From UBA2588 sp964343075 (GTDB taxonomy: Bacteria > Chloroflexota > Dehalococcoidia > Lucifugimonadales > UBA3495), in NCBI GenBank assembly GCA_964343075.1, contig CAYFGT010000005.1, positions 1-64,000 on the forward strand: a stretch of DNA of 64,000 bases. The letters run 5' to 3'. The translations under genes were made by a program, and so were the position numbers. The notes below the pieces were generated by a model that saw only the letters and a program-made list of their open reading frames with translations, searched no databases and had not been told where the DNA came from. Below, piece after piece: positions 43,909-53,720 of the stretch. Positions within the stretch are counted from its first letter, which is position 1, and every line of letters starts with the position of its first letter.

Positions 43909-45312
43909 ATGGATAAGATAACTCACCTCAGTCTACACAAACAGTCCCAATTACTACATTCGCAGCAACTCTCAGCTACAGAATTGGTGGATGCGTACTG
44001 CAAGAGAATTGAAGAAACAGAACCTTTACTGAATTCGTTCATCACACTGACTCTAGATGAGGCCAAACAAAGGGCAGTGGGCATATCTAATCAAATATCC
44101 TCGGGAAATTACCTAGGGCCTCTCCATGGTATTCCTATAGCACTAAAAGATCTGTTTGATACCGCAGGGTTGAAAACAACTTCTGGCTCCAAGATTTACG
44201 ATAGCAGGATTCCTGCAACAGACTCCACAGTAGCTTCTAAATTAAATTCCGCAGGCGCGATACTCTTAGGGAAACTAAACATGCACCCTTTTGCTTATGG
44301 ACCCACCGGGGAAAATGAAGACTATGGGCACATGCACAATCCATGGAATTTAAACAAACTAACCGGTGGCTCGTCAGGAGGATCTGGTTCCTCTGTAGCA
44401 AGCGGGCAATGCACGGCAGCCTTGGGTAGCGACACAGGAGGATCCGTGCGAATTCCTGCCTCTTTATGCGGAATAGTTGGCTTCAAACCGACGTACGGCA
44501 AGATAAGTAAGCACGGTGTCACTCCTTTATCTTGGTCCCTCGACCATCCGGGACCTTTGACAAGGACAGTGGAAGATGCTGTCATTATGATCAACGCCAT
44601 GAGTGGTGCTGATCATAATGACCCTTCATCAGTTCACACAGATCAAGTATCCATGGATTTTATGGAATCAACAGATTTGACTGGTGTCAAAATTGGCGTA
44701 CCTCAAGAATTCTTAAACGATATTGATCCTGAAATGAGCTCATTAATTGAAGAAGCTCTGAAAGTATTAAGGACTCTTGGAGCAGAAATTAAGACTGTCT
44801 CTTTCCCAATGCATTCCTATTCAGAATCAATATCTAACTGCATCCTTATGCCCGAAGCAACCAGCTATCACAAGCAGATCTTAAAGACCATACCAGATCA
44901 AATATATGAACCTGTAAGACTACGCTTGCACGCAGGCTTATTTATTTCCGCAGAGCAATACGTTACGGCTCAAAGAATAAGACGAATTTATTTTCAAGAA
45001 CTATCTCAATTGCTTGATGATGTAGACGTTTTAGTAGGCCCAACGGAGCCTGTTTTTGCCCCGGATATCTTGAGTGAAACAGTCAATATAAACGGCACTG
45101 ACCGGAATACTTCGGCAGCATTAACTAGCCTTAATAGGCCTTACAACATCACGGGTATGCCTGCTATCACAGTACCTTGCGGATTCAATTCTGACTCACT
45201 ACCTGGAGGTCTACAAATAGCAGGAAAACCTTTTAATGAATATACAATTGCCAAAGTAGCCTATGCTTACCAAGAATCTTGCAACTGGAAAAATATGCTA
45301 CCGGATTTGTAA
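43909..45312 (+). CDS. Amidase-signature family hydrolase
   Basis: This 467-residue enzyme has the amidase signature: catalytic Lys in GIPIALKDLFDTAGL, the Ser/Gly-rich core GGSSGGSGSSVASG with cis-Ser, and the nucleophile loop SDTGGSVRIPASLCGIVGFKPTYG. It is related to GatA, AtzE and arylamidases. Because gatB is absent and an AtzG-like gene precedes it, a small-molecule amidase is more likely than tRNA-dependent amidotransferase. GAGGAG precedes the ATG. The HAD gene begins one base after the stop. Confidence 0.93.
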   Translation: MDKITHLSLHKQSQLLHSQQLSATELVDAYCKRIEETEPLLNSFITLTLDEAKQRAVGISNQISSGNYLGPLHGIPIALKDLFDTAGLKTTSGSKIYDSRIPATDSTVASKLNSAGAILLGKLNMHPFAYGPTGENEDYGHMHNPWNLNKLTGGSSGGSGSSVASGQCTAALGSDTGGSVRIPASLCGIVGFKPTYGKISKHGVTPLSWSLDHPGPLTRTVEDAVIMINAMSGADHNDPSSVHTDQVSMDFMESTDLTGVKIGVPQEFLNDIDPEMSSLIEEALKVLRTLGAEIKTVSFPMHSYSESISNCILMPEATSYHKQILKTIPDQIYEPVRLRLHAGLFISAEQYVTAQRIRRIYFQELSQLLDDVDVLVGPTEPVFAPDILSETVNINGTDRNTSAALTSLNRPYNITGMPAITVPCGFNSDSLPGGLQIAGKPFNEYTIAKVAYAYQESCNWKNMLPDL

Positions 45313-45313
45313 T

Positions 45314-46066
45314 ATGATCACCACCGTAACATTTGACCTATGGAACACATTGATCCACGACACCAGAGAAAATGGTGAAACTCGAACGGCCAGTCGCCTA
45401 GATCAAGTAAAAGGAATTTTACAAAGATCCAACATTAACATCACCATAGACGCGCTTAAACAAGGATATTTCCAATGCTTGCACGATTGTGTCAATATAC
45501 GATCCACTGGGAAAGATGTCACTTTTTCAGAGCAAATACGCATATTCCTAGACAATTCTGAAGTAGGGATTTATGAGAATTTAGACCATCAAGCCATCTG
45601 CCAAGTTGAAAATGCATACGCTGACGTGTACCTAACATATCCTTCCGTGATGGATCCGACGTCACTAAACCTCATCAGAGCTCTAAAATCATTAAGAATC
45701 AAACTAGCCATCATCTCCAATACCAGCATGACCCCAGGAACCACTTTCAGGAAATTCCTGTTCTCCAATAAGATCGGACAGTATTTTGATGCTCTAATAT
45801 TTTCCGATGAATTACAAACGAGTAAACCTGATAGGTATATATATGATTACACATTAAGCAAGCTGTCCTCCGCCCCATCTGAATCACTGCATGTAGGAGA
45901 CCAATATTCTACAGATGTAAAAGGATCCATCGGAGCGGGTATGAAAAGTGCACTCATAGATCCGAAACCAGATCAAGGTACTTGGGACGTTGGACCACCT
46001 ACATATACCTTTCCTTCTTTGTCTGACTTCAGAAACGATCTGAAGACAGTCTTAGAAAATTCTTAG
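45314..46066 (+). CDS. HAD family hydrolase
   Basis: The protein of about 250 residues begins VTFDLWNTLIHD, where the first Asp is the nucleophile (the usual second acid is Asn in DLWNT, seen in several HAD subgroups). AIISNTSM is motif 2, TSKPD and a Lys are motif 3, and HVGDQYSTDVKGSIGAGM is motif 4. It is probably a small-molecule phosphatase or dehalogenase-like hydrolase. The frame extends upstream into the amidase gene, but ATG 45314 (TAATATG junction) gives the standard HAD start. Confidence 0.88.
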   Translation: MITTVTFDLWNTLIHDTRENGETRTASRLDQVKGILQRSNINITIDALKQGYFQCLHDCVNIRSTGKDVTFSEQIRIFLDNSEVGIYENLDHQAICQVENAYADVYLTYPSVMDPTSLNLIRALKSLRIKLAIISNTSMTPGTTFRKFLFSNKIGQYFDALIFSDELQTSKPDRYIYDYTLSKLSSAPSESLHVGDQYSTDVKGSIGAGMKSALIDPKPDQGTWDVGPPTYTFPSLSDFRNDLKTVLENS

Positions 46067-46074
46067 TTCATTCA

Positions 46075-46103
46075 TTTACGCTATTTTCCATTTCTGATAG
46101 TAT
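46075..46103 (+). promoter_or_regulatory. Possible promoter of tRNA-Glu
   Basis: TTTACG (46075-46080) and TAGTAT (46098-46103) with a 17-base spacer end ten bases before the tRNA. Confidence 0.4.
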
Positions 46104-46113
46104 TAACCCTGAT

Positions 46114-46190
46114 GCCCCCGTCGTCTAGCGGCCCAGGACATCGCCCTCTCACGGCGAAGATCAGGGGTTCGAATCCCCTCGGGGGTACCA
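46114..46190 (+). tRNA. tRNA-Glu (anticodon CTC)
   Basis: The 77 bases form a cloverleaf: acceptor GCCCCCG/CGGGGGT (one G-U), anticodon stem TCGCC/GGCGA around loop CTCTCAC with anticodon CTC, and T-arm GGGGTTCGAATCCCC. The CCA is encoded. Confidence 0.96.
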
Positions 46191-46213
46191 TTTTAACGTA
46201 CCAAGAAAACTTG

Positions 46214-46684
46214 CTACCGATCCAACTTAGCTAAAGGATTATAGGCCACAACTTCCCAAACACCTTCATCATTAACGTTAGATTGAGGATCTAATGAATA
46301 AAACGTCCCTTGCAAAGTTTTATTAGGCAACATCTGTGCCCTGAAATGTAACTCTTCACCTAAAATGATCATTCTTTGTCTATCTAATGCCATGAAGTTC
46401 AGCACGTCAAGTTCAATCCATCCATGGATAATCCCCGTGGTGAAAAGCGGTTCTTCAATTTCTATAAACCCGTTGACCACACATCCTTCTTGAAGAATAT
46501 CTAATAACATAGGAGCATTAGCACCCGTATATTCATTTGTAATAGTGCCTTTATACACAGCATCCATATCCATACATTCTTCTTGAGATTCTGATTCTTG
46601 GGGTTTCGATATATCATCAGTCACAGAGGAGCACCCCAGACACGTGATGACCAGAATTAAAATACCTATAAATCGACGCAACAT
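46214..46684 (-). CDS. Predicted small lipoprotein
   Basis: The 156-residue protein starts with MLRRFIG, a hydrophobic core (ILILVITCLG) and a lipobox LGCS with Cys18 as lipidation site. The mature part begins with an acidic Ser/Glu stretch, then beta-rich residues with two Cys (EECMD, EGCVV). It ends in a GVWEVV segment reminiscent of small extracytoplasmic sensor or barrel-like domains. No family was recognised. It is an isolated gene convergent with tRNA-Glu and divergent from the M20 peptidase. Confidence 0.75.
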   Translation of the reverse strand: MLRRFIGILILVITCLGCSSVTDDISKPQESESQEECMDMDAVYKGTITNEYTGANAPMLLDILQEGCVVNGFIEIEEPLFTTGIIHGWIELDVLNFMALDRQRMIILGEELHFRAQMLPNKTLQGTFYSLDPQSNVNDEGVWEVVAYNPLAKLDR

Positions 46685-46785
46685 CTTTTTCTCGCTGTTA
46701 ATTATTAACTAATACTCGGTATGATAAACTACTAACACATGCAAGGCCATAACAGACATACTAATTCGACACACAGGTGACCAAA

Positions 46786-47865
46786 ATGATTGATCAAGAC
46801 AGACTTGTTAACACGTTCCTTGAACTTATCCAAATCGACAGCCCATCAGACGAAGAAGAAGAAGTAGCCAAATACGTAACGCCTATATTGGAAGGCCTCA
46901 ACTTTACCGTCGAACGAGATCATCATGGGAACTTGATCGCATCGGAACCTGGAGACGAACCTCTGATGTTGTCAGCGCATATGGATACTGTGGAGCCTGG
47001 CCGAGGTATCAAGCCATCTATAAAAGATGGACGCATAGTCACAGACGGTTCTACGATATTGGGCGGAGATTGCAAAGCTGGCATGGCAGCTATTTTGGAA
47101 GGGCTAACTACCCTACACAGCCAAGGAATAAACAGAAAACCAGTTCAAGTTGTATTCACTAGAGGGGAAGAAATAGGACTCGTAGGAGCAAGCAATCTTG
47201 ACTACACCATGATAAATGCAAAACATGCTGTGGTCTTTGACGGTAATGGACCCGTGAACCACATCACTGGTTCTAGCCCGACGTATATGAAATTTGATGT
47301 CACGGTGCATGGACGAGCGGCTCATGCTGGAGTAGAACCGGAAAAAGGATTATCGTCCATCCGCATAGCATCTGAAATTATTCAAGAATTACCTCAAGGT
47401 AGGCTCGACGATGAAACAACTTTTAACGTCGGATTAATTCAAGGGGGTACAGTCAGGAACGCCGTTCCGCCAGAGACTACCTTTGGTGGAGAATTCCGTA
47501 GTATGAATACGGAAACAATCGATCTCTTAAAAATGCAAGTCACTGAAACGCTTGATAAATACAGAACCATGTATTCAGACGCTAACATAGATGAATCGTT
47601 CGAGGTTATGTTCCGAATGTACAATTTAGACCCTGAAGAAACTATCGCAAAATTATCAACCGCTACCATGGAATCCATGGGACTGGTACCTGACATCAAA
47701 CCATCTGGCGGAGGCACTGACGCCAATGTAATGAGATTACACGGGATTCAGTCAGTAGTAGTGGGCATGGCGACTAATGAAATGCATACTGTAAACGAGT
47801 TTGTCATAATATCAGATCTCGTCGACGCAGCAACTTTTTGCGCAAATTTGATTAAAACAGGCTGA
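46786..47865 (+). CDS. M20 family metallopeptidase
   Basis: About 359 residues in the M20 (PepT/ArgE/DapE) family. Metal and catalytic motifs are LSAHMDTVEPG, GGDCKAGMA (bridging Asp), TRGEEIGLVGA with the catalytic Glu pair, and a dimerisation domain with HGRAAHAGVEPEKG. A late GGGTDANVMRLHG and EMHTVNEFV complete the site. PepT-like tripeptidase is the closest impression. The ATG at 46786 with AGGTGA seven bases upstream is preferred to an in-frame GTG 9 bases earlier. Its stop is 9 bases from the convergent rnd gene. Confidence 0.9.
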   Translation: MIDQDRLVNTFLELIQIDSPSDEEEEVAKYVTPILEGLNFTVERDHHGNLIASEPGDEPLMLSAHMDTVEPGRGIKPSIKDGRIVTDGSTILGGDCKAGMAAILEGLTTLHSQGINRKPVQVVFTRGEEIGLVGASNLDYTMINAKHAVVFDGNGPVNHITGSSPTYMKFDVTVHGRAAHAGVEPEKGLSSIRIASEIIQELPQGRLDDETTFNVGLIQGGTVRNAVPPETTFGGEFRSMNTETIDLLKMQVTETLDKYRTMYSDANIDESFEVMFRMYNLDPEETIAKLSTATMESMGLVPDIKPSGGGTDANVMRLHGIQSVVVGMATNEMHTVNEFVIISDLVDAATFCANLIKTG

Positions 47866-47874
47866 TAAACAGAA

Positions 47875-48993
47875 TTAATAAATAGCCCGACATACTTCAT
47901 TGAAAAATTGCTCCTTCTGCCACTGCCTTATCCCTGATTCATAAGTGTCGAACCCTGAGGATAAATTATCCGGATTAGCCATCGCCACAGCTTCCAACCC
48001 TTGCATGGGGAAAATAATTCCAGGCTGCAAACCCAAACTGCCAGCTTTTTTAGTACGCCACTCTCTCAAAACTTTGAGCCTTTTCCTTGCTTTTTCATCA
48101 GATTTCATTTTAGATTTGGATTTGATCGGTTTTTCCACTAGCGGTCCACTTTTAGCTTTATCAATGACAATCGCAATCCAATCTCTATTGTTATTGATCC
48201 ATTGATTTTCTGTAAACAAATCTTGTTCAATATACAAATCAGGATTCTGAGCCATACGTACTAAGGTGTCGTTGTTCACGATGCGGTGAGCTGGCACATT
48301 TCGCCTTTTAGCATCTTCTTCTCTCAATTTGTATAGTTGTTTAAGAACCGTCAGCGCTTTTCTATCTAGTTTACCTACTCCTTTTAGTTTCTGGTAACCC
48401 TCTTCTATAATATCGATTTCAATATGCTTGATGTTTTCAAACATCTTGCATTCTTCTAAAACCCATTCATATCTACCGATAGCAATAAGTTTTTCCTTGA
48501 TCACTTCATACAGTTGATGCAAATACAACACATCGGCAGCTGCATATTCTAAGGCCCGTTCAGATAAGGGCCTGTAGCCCCAATCCGACTTCTGAATAGA
48601 TCTGCTTTTCTTAATTTTAATTCCCAAGAAAGTATCTATCACATTGCCTAAATTAGAAGAATCGATCCCAAGGAATCTAGCCGACAGTTCAGTGTCGAAA
48701 ATGTTACGTATACGAAACCCATAATCTCTATCCAAACTACGCAGGTCGTAATCACAACCATGGATAATCTTCATAACATTTGGGTTTTCTAAAACATTAG
48801 CCAAAGCACCAACATTATCCATTTCCAACGGATCCACAATATATACCCCATTAGGTGTAGACAATTGAATTAAACAAATCCTGTCTTGATAAGCATGTAA
48901 ATTATTGGATTCTGTATCAATCCCAATGATGTCGTGGCCTCTCAGTGCAATTGCCAATGATTCCATTTGTTCCGCTGAAGAAATATATTCCAT
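47875..48993 (-). CDS. rnd: Ribonuclease D
   Basis: The 372-residue protein is a DEDD 3'-5' exoribonuclease. Exo I is IGIDTESNN, exo II KIIHGCDYDLRSLDRDYG, exo III YAAADVLYLHQLYEVI, and an HRDC domain (about 200-280) with LYKLREEDAKRRNVPAHRIVNN follows. A Lys-rich linker and C-terminal extension complete it. It matures tRNA 3' ends. It is divergent from the aldolase gene with 200 bp between them. Confidence 0.92.
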   Translation of the reverse strand: MEYISSAEQMESLAIALRGHDIIGIDTESNNLHAYQDRICLIQLSTPNGVYIVDPLEMDNVGALANVLENPNVMKIIHGCDYDLRSLDRDYGFRIRNIFDTELSARFLGIDSSNLGNVIDTFLGIKIKKSRSIQKSDWGYRPLSERALEYAAADVLYLHQLYEVIKEKLIAIGRYEWVLEECKMFENIKHIEIDIIEEGYQKLKGVGKLDRKALTVLKQLYKLREEDAKRRNVPAHRIVNNDTLVRMAQNPDLYIEQDLFTENQWINNNRDWIAIVIDKAKSGPLVEKPIKSKSKMKSDEKARKRLKVLREWRTKKAGSLGLQPGIIFPMQGLEAVAMANPDNLSSGFDTYESGIRQWQKEQFFNEVCRAIY

Positions 48994-49123
48994 ATGATTC
49001 CAATATCAAGATTAATAATGAGCAGCTATAATATTCCCTGTGCCAACCACTAAGTTAAACTTTTTAACAAACAACTTCCACACATTACCCTACGATTTTC
49101 ACACAATTTTAAACTTTATGCAG

Positions 49124-49151
49124 TTGTTTTATTGCATCAAAGCTCTACAAT
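49124..49151 (+). promoter_or_regulatory. Possible promoter of aldolase gene
   Basis: TTGTTT and TACAAT are spaced by 16 bases, 43 bases before the ATG. The rest of the 200-bp divergent region between rnd and this gene shows no other clear element. Confidence 0.4.
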
Positions 49152-49193
49152 AACTCTAAACCATATTGGACGTGCAATGCAAAAGGAGAAATA

Positions 49194-49964
49194 ATGAACG
49201 GAAGCGAACTGAAACAAATTTTACAATCGGGGGGCAAAGTTTACGGAACTATGATATCAGTAGCACGAAATCCTAGATGGATTCCACTACTGAATGATGT
49301 TGGTCTTGACTATGTCATAATAGATACCGAACACAACCCAAGAAGCAGGGGCGAGTTAGGAGACTTCCTAACTATGTGGAACACTGTCGATGTTGTGCCT
49401 ATAGTTAGAATTCCGATTCCTGATTCCCATTACGTCACTATGACAATAGACGCGGGAGCTCAAGGCGTATTAGCCCCGTATTGCGAAACCGTGGAACAAG
49501 TGCAAGAAGTCATAGGCGCTGCCAAGTGGAGGCCATTAAAAGGACAAGCAGTCAGAGACTTAGTTTCTTCCGGAACTCAGGTTAGTGATGAAACAACCCA
49601 ATATTTGGAAAATCGCAACAAAAACAACATAGCAATTATAGGTATCGAAAGTGTTGCAGCAGTAAATAATCTGGATAATATCCTAAAAGTACCTGGAATA
49701 GACGGAATTTTTGTTGGCCCTAATGACTTGAGTATCTCTTTAGGTATCCCTGACGATTATAACAATCCCAAATATATAGACACAGTTAAGCATATAATAG
49801 CGACCTCTGAATCAGCAGGAATCCCAGTCCTTGTACATCAACAATCGATGGAATTATCCGAGTTTTGGGCACAAAACGGAGCTAGATTTATATTACATGG
49901 AACCGACAGGCGGGCGATGGTTGAAGGATTTAAATCTGAGTTCAGTAAATTAAGAGCTAAGTGA
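49194..49964 (+). CDS. HpcH/HpaI aldolase/citrate lyase family protein
   Basis: The 256-residue TIM-barrel protein begins with GTMISVARNPRWIPLLNDVGLDYVIIDTEHNPRS, matching class II pyruvate/2-oxo-acid aldolases (HpaI, GarL). VRIPIPDSHYVTMTIDAGAQGVLAPYCETVEQV supplies the metal-proximal region, and GIESVAAVNNLDNILKVPGIDGIFVGPNDLSISLG carries the metal Glu/Asp motif. It would cleave a 2-oxo-3-deoxy or 4-hydroxy-2-oxo acid to pyruvate and an aldehyde. AAGGAG precedes the ATG by seven bases. Confidence 0.9.
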   Translation: MNGSELKQILQSGGKVYGTMISVARNPRWIPLLNDVGLDYVIIDTEHNPRSRGELGDFLTMWNTVDVVPIVRIPIPDSHYVTMTIDAGAQGVLAPYCETVEQVQEVIGAAKWRPLKGQAVRDLVSSGTQVSDETTQYLENRNKNNIAIIGIESVAAVNNLDNILKVPGIDGIFVGPNDLSISLGIPDDYNNPKYIDTVKHIIATSESAGIPVLVHQQSMELSEFWAQNGARFILHGTDRRAMVEGFKSEFSKLRAK

Positions 49965-49965
49965 T

Positions 49966-51120
49966 TCAGTTTTTGAGCAAATGAACAGTAGTCACATCTC
50001 CTGCTCCAGAACACTGTGAAACGCCAACTTGCGCCCCTTCTACTTGTCTGGGACCGGCTTGGCCTCTCAGTTGTAAGACTGTCTCATGTATCATTCTGAT
50101 ACCTGAGGCCCCAAATGGGTGGCCCATAGCTAATAACCCTCCATCAGTGTTCGTAGGACGGTCTCCTGCTAAGGAAGTACGGCCTTCTTGAGTGGCTAAC
50201 CAAGCTTCACCTTTTTCAAATATATGTAAGGATTCCAATTGTTGCAACTCGCCTATTGTTGCAGCATCATGGACTTGTATTAAATCTACTTCGCTCGGGG
50301 ACACACCAGCCATTTCGTATGCTTTTAACGCTGCGGGTTCTGTTCTATATGGACTGAAAGCTGAGTGATCGCTACCATTTCCATTGTAATCACCCGAGGT
50401 CAATATGGATGCTACAATTTCAGGTGAACGCTCTCGTGAAATGCTAAGGGAATCCATTACATCGTCAGCACAAAGGACCACTGCCGCTGCTCCTTCACTC
50501 GTTGGGCAACACTGAAATAACGTCAACGGATCAGCTATCATTCTCGAATTAATTACTTCATCCAATGTGTATGTGTCGTTCCTATGAGCATTGGGGTTCA
50601 GTGATGCGTGCTGCCGATTTTTTACCGCTACCTGCGCTATAGACGACACAGGAGCTCCTGTGTCGACCATGTATCTACGCATTCGTAATGCATAACCCCC
50701 CATCATGTGATCCCCGCCTATCAAACGATCTGGACTATCTGTAGCAGTAACAGTCACGGGCCCGCTGGGAACTTTCTCTGCCCCGAAGACCAACGCTACA
50801 TCGTACAAACCTGCGTTAATCATCCAAAATGCTTGCCACAGTGCAGTCGAACCACTAGAACACGCATTCTCAACATTGATAATAGGTATACCTGTGAGTC
50901 CCAATGGAGATAATACTCGTTCTCCTATCGACATGCCTTCATAATAAACATGACCAAAATAACCAACTTGAATTTTATTCCACGGTATATCCGTATCAGC
51001 CAATGCTTCCACTACCGCTTCCCTAGCCATAGTCGAAATATCCTTATTCCTAAATCTCCCAAAAGGATGTAACCCTATGCCGGTAACCCTTACCTTTCGA
51101 TTTATTTTCGTTTGTTGCAT
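49966..51120 (-). CDS. Thiolase family protein (SCP-x type)
   Basis: This 384-residue protein is a lipid-transfer/SCP-x-type thiolase. The acyl-Cys lies in NVENACSSGSTALW (about 85-98), the His in GGLLAMGHPFGASGIRM, and the second Cys in VGVSQCSGAGD. DLIQVHDAATIGELQQLE is typical of this subgroup, whose partner is a DUF35 OB-fold protein. That partner lies 17 bases upstream here. It should act in acyl-CoA degradation or side-chain cleavage, in the manner of sterol thiolases. Confidence 0.92.
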   Translation of the reverse strand: MQQTKINRKVRVTGIGLHPFGRFRNKDISTMAREAVVEALADTDIPWNKIQVGYFGHVYYEGMSIGERVLSPLGLTGIPIINVENACSSGSTALWQAFWMINAGLYDVALVFGAEKVPSGPVTVTATDSPDRLIGGDHMMGGYALRMRRYMVDTGAPVSSIAQVAVKNRQHASLNPNAHRNDTYTLDEVINSRMIADPLTLFQCCPTSEGAAAVVLCADDVMDSLSISRERSPEIVASILTSGDYNGNGSDHSAFSPYRTEPAALKAYEMAGVSPSEVDLIQVHDAATIGELQQLESLHIFEKGEAWLATQEGRTSLAGDRPTNTDGGLLAMGHPFGASGIRMIHETVLQLRGQAGPRQVEGAQVGVSQCSGAGDVTTVHLLKN

Positions 51121-51137
51121 GTCAAACCTTCAAATCA

Positions 51138-51551
51138 CTAATTCGTAACTTTCCATTTGTAAACTGCCATCGGATGTTTCCCTGATTCATCTATAGCATA
51201 AGATATCTCAATCGGCATATTTATTGCCAATTCGTTGGATTCCATCCCAACAATCTCCGCCAAAACATGCGGGCCTTCTAGCAATTCCCCTTCAGCCAAA
51301 ATGTATGGTGTGTTACCTGTCCATCCAGCAGGAGGTACATTGATTACCGTAAAACTATAAAGTCGAGCTTTGCCTGAAAACTCGATCGGAACGACTTGCC
51401 GCTCGGTGCATTGCTGACAATTGGTCGCCGGTCCAAATATATAGATACCACATTTTATACATTTAAAACCAACAAGATGGAAATCTGAATCGTTCTGTTC
51501 GTTTAATTTGAACCGAGTGGGGTCTACTGATACAATTTTTGCGTTACTCAT
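51138..51551 (-). CDS. DUF35 Zn-ribbon/OB-fold protein
   Basis: The 137-residue protein has a rubredoxin-like zinc ribbon (CIKCGIYIFGPATNCQQC) followed by an OB-fold (RLYSFTVINVPPAGWTGNTPYILAEGEL...VLAEIVG), the DUF35 arrangement. Such proteins form complexes with SCP-x thiolases and shuttle acyl-CoA. It is directly upstream of the thiolase in the same operon. Confidence 0.9.
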   Translation of the reverse strand: MSNAKIVSVDPTRFKLNEQNDSDFHLVGFKCIKCGIYIFGPATNCQQCTERQVVPIEFSGKARLYSFTVINVPPAGWTGNTPYILAEGELLEGPHVLAEIVGMESNELAINMPIEISYAIDESGKHPMAVYKWKVTN

Positions 51552-51611
51552 ACTGATATTTTAACAACATATGGCCGATACACAAATCTTAGATAACCTG
51601 GACTGAGCCTA

Positions 51612-53234
51612 ATGACGGACACTAATTCACAATTAGAAACTATTTTGCCTTGGGAACGAACCTTGCCAGACTTATTAGACGAGGCGATAAGAACTAACCC
51701 TAATAAAATTTTCTTGGAGCTTGACGGCAATAACATCACATACAACGATTTTGGAGACTCCACACGAAAAGCCGCAGAAATGTTCCTCGAACTCGGTATA
51801 TCTTATGGAGATAGAGTATGCATGTTCTTAGATAATTGCCCTGAGTTTCTCTACGCTTGGTTTGGCTTATCTAGGATAGGTGCTATTGGAGTCCCAATCA
51901 ATACTGCGTACAAAGAAACAGAATTTACATTCATAGCTAATAATTGTGCTGCCAAACTTGTTATATACAGTGAAAGACTCAAAGAAGTGGTGGAACAATC
52001 AATACATAATGTTGCTTCTGTCCATCATTATTTAGAAGTACCTCAAAGTCCAAACAGTTCAAATAGTCAAGTATTCCTCCCCCAAACTCGTTCATTAAAT
52101 GGGACACAATTCACTTCGTCAGTTACACCTGATTCCATCTCAACTCTAGTGTACACATCAGGGACCACAGGAGACCCCAAAGGAGTTCAGATCACCCATA
52201 AAATGTACGTCGCAGCAGGTCAAGGCTTCGCTTACTGGACTGAAGCTTCCACTCAAGATAGATTTTTTACATGCTTACCATTTTTCCATGCCAATGCCCA
52301 ATATTATTCCACCATGGGCACTTTAGCATCTGGAGCTACCCTTATAGTAGTAGATCGATTTAGCGCTAGCAGATTCTGGACTCAAGTACGAAATTCGAAC
52401 GCTACCGTGGTCAATTTTATAGGTATGATGATGTCCATACTTTCAAAAAATGAACCTTCTCACAGTGATTCGGAGAACTCTGTGAGACTATTTTATGGTT
52501 CACCTGCGTTTAGTCCTGAGTTTCTCAAAAAGTTTGAAAAGCGCTTTGATACAGACATAATAGTAGGATTCGGCATGACTGAAACATGTTACGGAACAAT
52601 AGAGACGATTGGAGACCGTAGAAGGCCAAATTCATCAGGCAGACCAAGAATGCACCCAGATAAACGTTTCCAAAACGAAATCAAAATCATAAACGATAAA
52701 GGAGAGTCTCTTCAGCCAGGGAATCCAGGCGAGATCGCTCTACGCAACCCCGCTATCATGCCTGGTTACTGGCAAAATCCGGAACAATCACAATTAAGCC
52801 TACAACAAGGGTGGCTACACACAGGCGACCTAGGATGGTTAGACGAAGACAATTTCCTGTATTTTGTAGACAGAAAAAAAGATATCATACGTCGCCGAGG
52901 TGAAAATATCTCATCTAAAGAAGTGGAAGATGTCATTAAGCAGCATCCCTCCGTATTGGAATGCGCCATTATAGCTGTGCCGTCTGAATTTGGAGAAGAT
53001 GAAGTCAAGGCATATTTGATACCACGAAACGACCAAGGAGTTGATCCTATTGAGATAACTAAATGGTGCGCCAGCAAATTGGCCTACTTTAAGGTACCCA
53101 GATATATTGAAATCCGAGAAGAACTCCCACAAACTCCTAGCCTACGCATCCGGAAAGACATTCTCCGGAGTGAGAAAACAGATTTAACAGCACATTGTTT
53201 TGATAGAGAATCCGCAGGGATAGACATTCGATAA
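51612..53234 (+). CDS. AMP-dependent acyl-CoA synthetase
   Basis: The 540-residue adenylate-forming enzyme has the P-loop-like motif TLVYTSGTTGDPKGVQITHK, YGSPAFSPEF, VGFGMTETCYG, the hinge motif WLHTGDLGWLDEDNFLYFVDRKKDIIRRRGENISSKEVE and a C-terminal Lys in SLRIRKDI. It resembles carnitine/crotonobetaine-CoA ligase (CaiC) and medium-chain acyl-CoA synthetases. It is divergent from the DUF35/thiolase pair and could supply their CoA thioester. It is followed by the EVE gene after 12 bases. Confidence 0.9.
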   Translation: MTDTNSQLETILPWERTLPDLLDEAIRTNPNKIFLELDGNNITYNDFGDSTRKAAEMFLELGISYGDRVCMFLDNCPEFLYAWFGLSRIGAIGVPINTAYKETEFTFIANNCAAKLVIYSERLKEVVEQSIHNVASVHHYLEVPQSPNSSNSQVFLPQTRSLNGTQFTSSVTPDSISTLVYTSGTTGDPKGVQITHKMYVAAGQGFAYWTEASTQDRFFTCLPFFHANAQYYSTMGTLASGATLIVVDRFSASRFWTQVRNSNATVVNFIGMMMSILSKNEPSHSDSENSVRLFYGSPAFSPEFLKKFEKRFDTDIIVGFGMTETCYGTIETIGDRRRPNSSGRPRMHPDKRFQNEIKIINDKGESLQPGNPGEIALRNPAIMPGYWQNPEQSQLSLQQGWLHTGDLGWLDEDNFLYFVDRKKDIIRRRGENISSKEVEDVIKQHPSVLECAIIAVPSEFGEDEVKAYLIPRNDQGVDPIEITKWCASKLAYFKVPRYIEIREELPQTPSLRIRKDILRSEKTDLTAHCFDRESAGIDIR

Positions 53235-53246
53235 GGAGAAAAACAC

Positions 53247-53720
53247 ATGAGCGAAGTAAGACACTGGTTATTCAAATCGGAGCCCGGAAATTATTCATTC
53301 GGAGATCTACTAAAGGAAAAAGATCAAACAGCAGAATGGGACGGGGTTAGGAATTATCAAGCCAGAAACCTTATGCGTGACGAGATGCATATAGGAGACA
53401 AAGTACTGTTTTACCATAGTAGTACGAAAATCCCGGCTGTAATTGGGACGGCAATTATAGTTAAAGAAGCCTATCCTGATTTCACAGCATGGGATTCGAC
53501 TGCAAAATATTTCGATCCTAAAAGTGACCCAGACAACCCTACTTGGCTTATGGTAGACATCAAAGCAAACCGGGAATTCAACCACGAAGTAACACTCCAA
53601 GAGATCAAGGAAAATCCCGCATTCCAAAATATGATGCTCATCAAACGAGGCGTGAGATTATCAGTTCAACCAGTTACAGAGGATGAATACAACCTAATAG
53701 TAGAGTTAGGAACAAACTAA
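53247..53720 (+). CDS. EVE domain protein
   Basis: This 157-residue protein is a complete EVE (PUA-like) domain: HWLFKSEPGNYSFGDL, WDGVRNYQARNLMRDEMHIGDKVLFYHSS, VIGTAIIVKEAYPD, DPDNPTWLMVDIKA and a final VTEDEYNLIVELG. EVE domains read modified bases in DNA or RNA. The gene has AAGGAG seven bases before the ATG and overlaps the convergent MmgE/PrpD gene by 4 bases. Confidence 0.93.
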   Translation: MSEVRHWLFKSEPGNYSFGDLLKEKDQTAEWDGVRNYQARNLMRDEMHIGDKVLFYHSSTKIPAVIGTAIIVKEAYPDFTAWDSTAKYFDPKSDPDNPTWLMVDIKANREFNHEVTLQEIKENPAFQNMMLIKRGVRLSVQPVTEDEYNLIVELGTN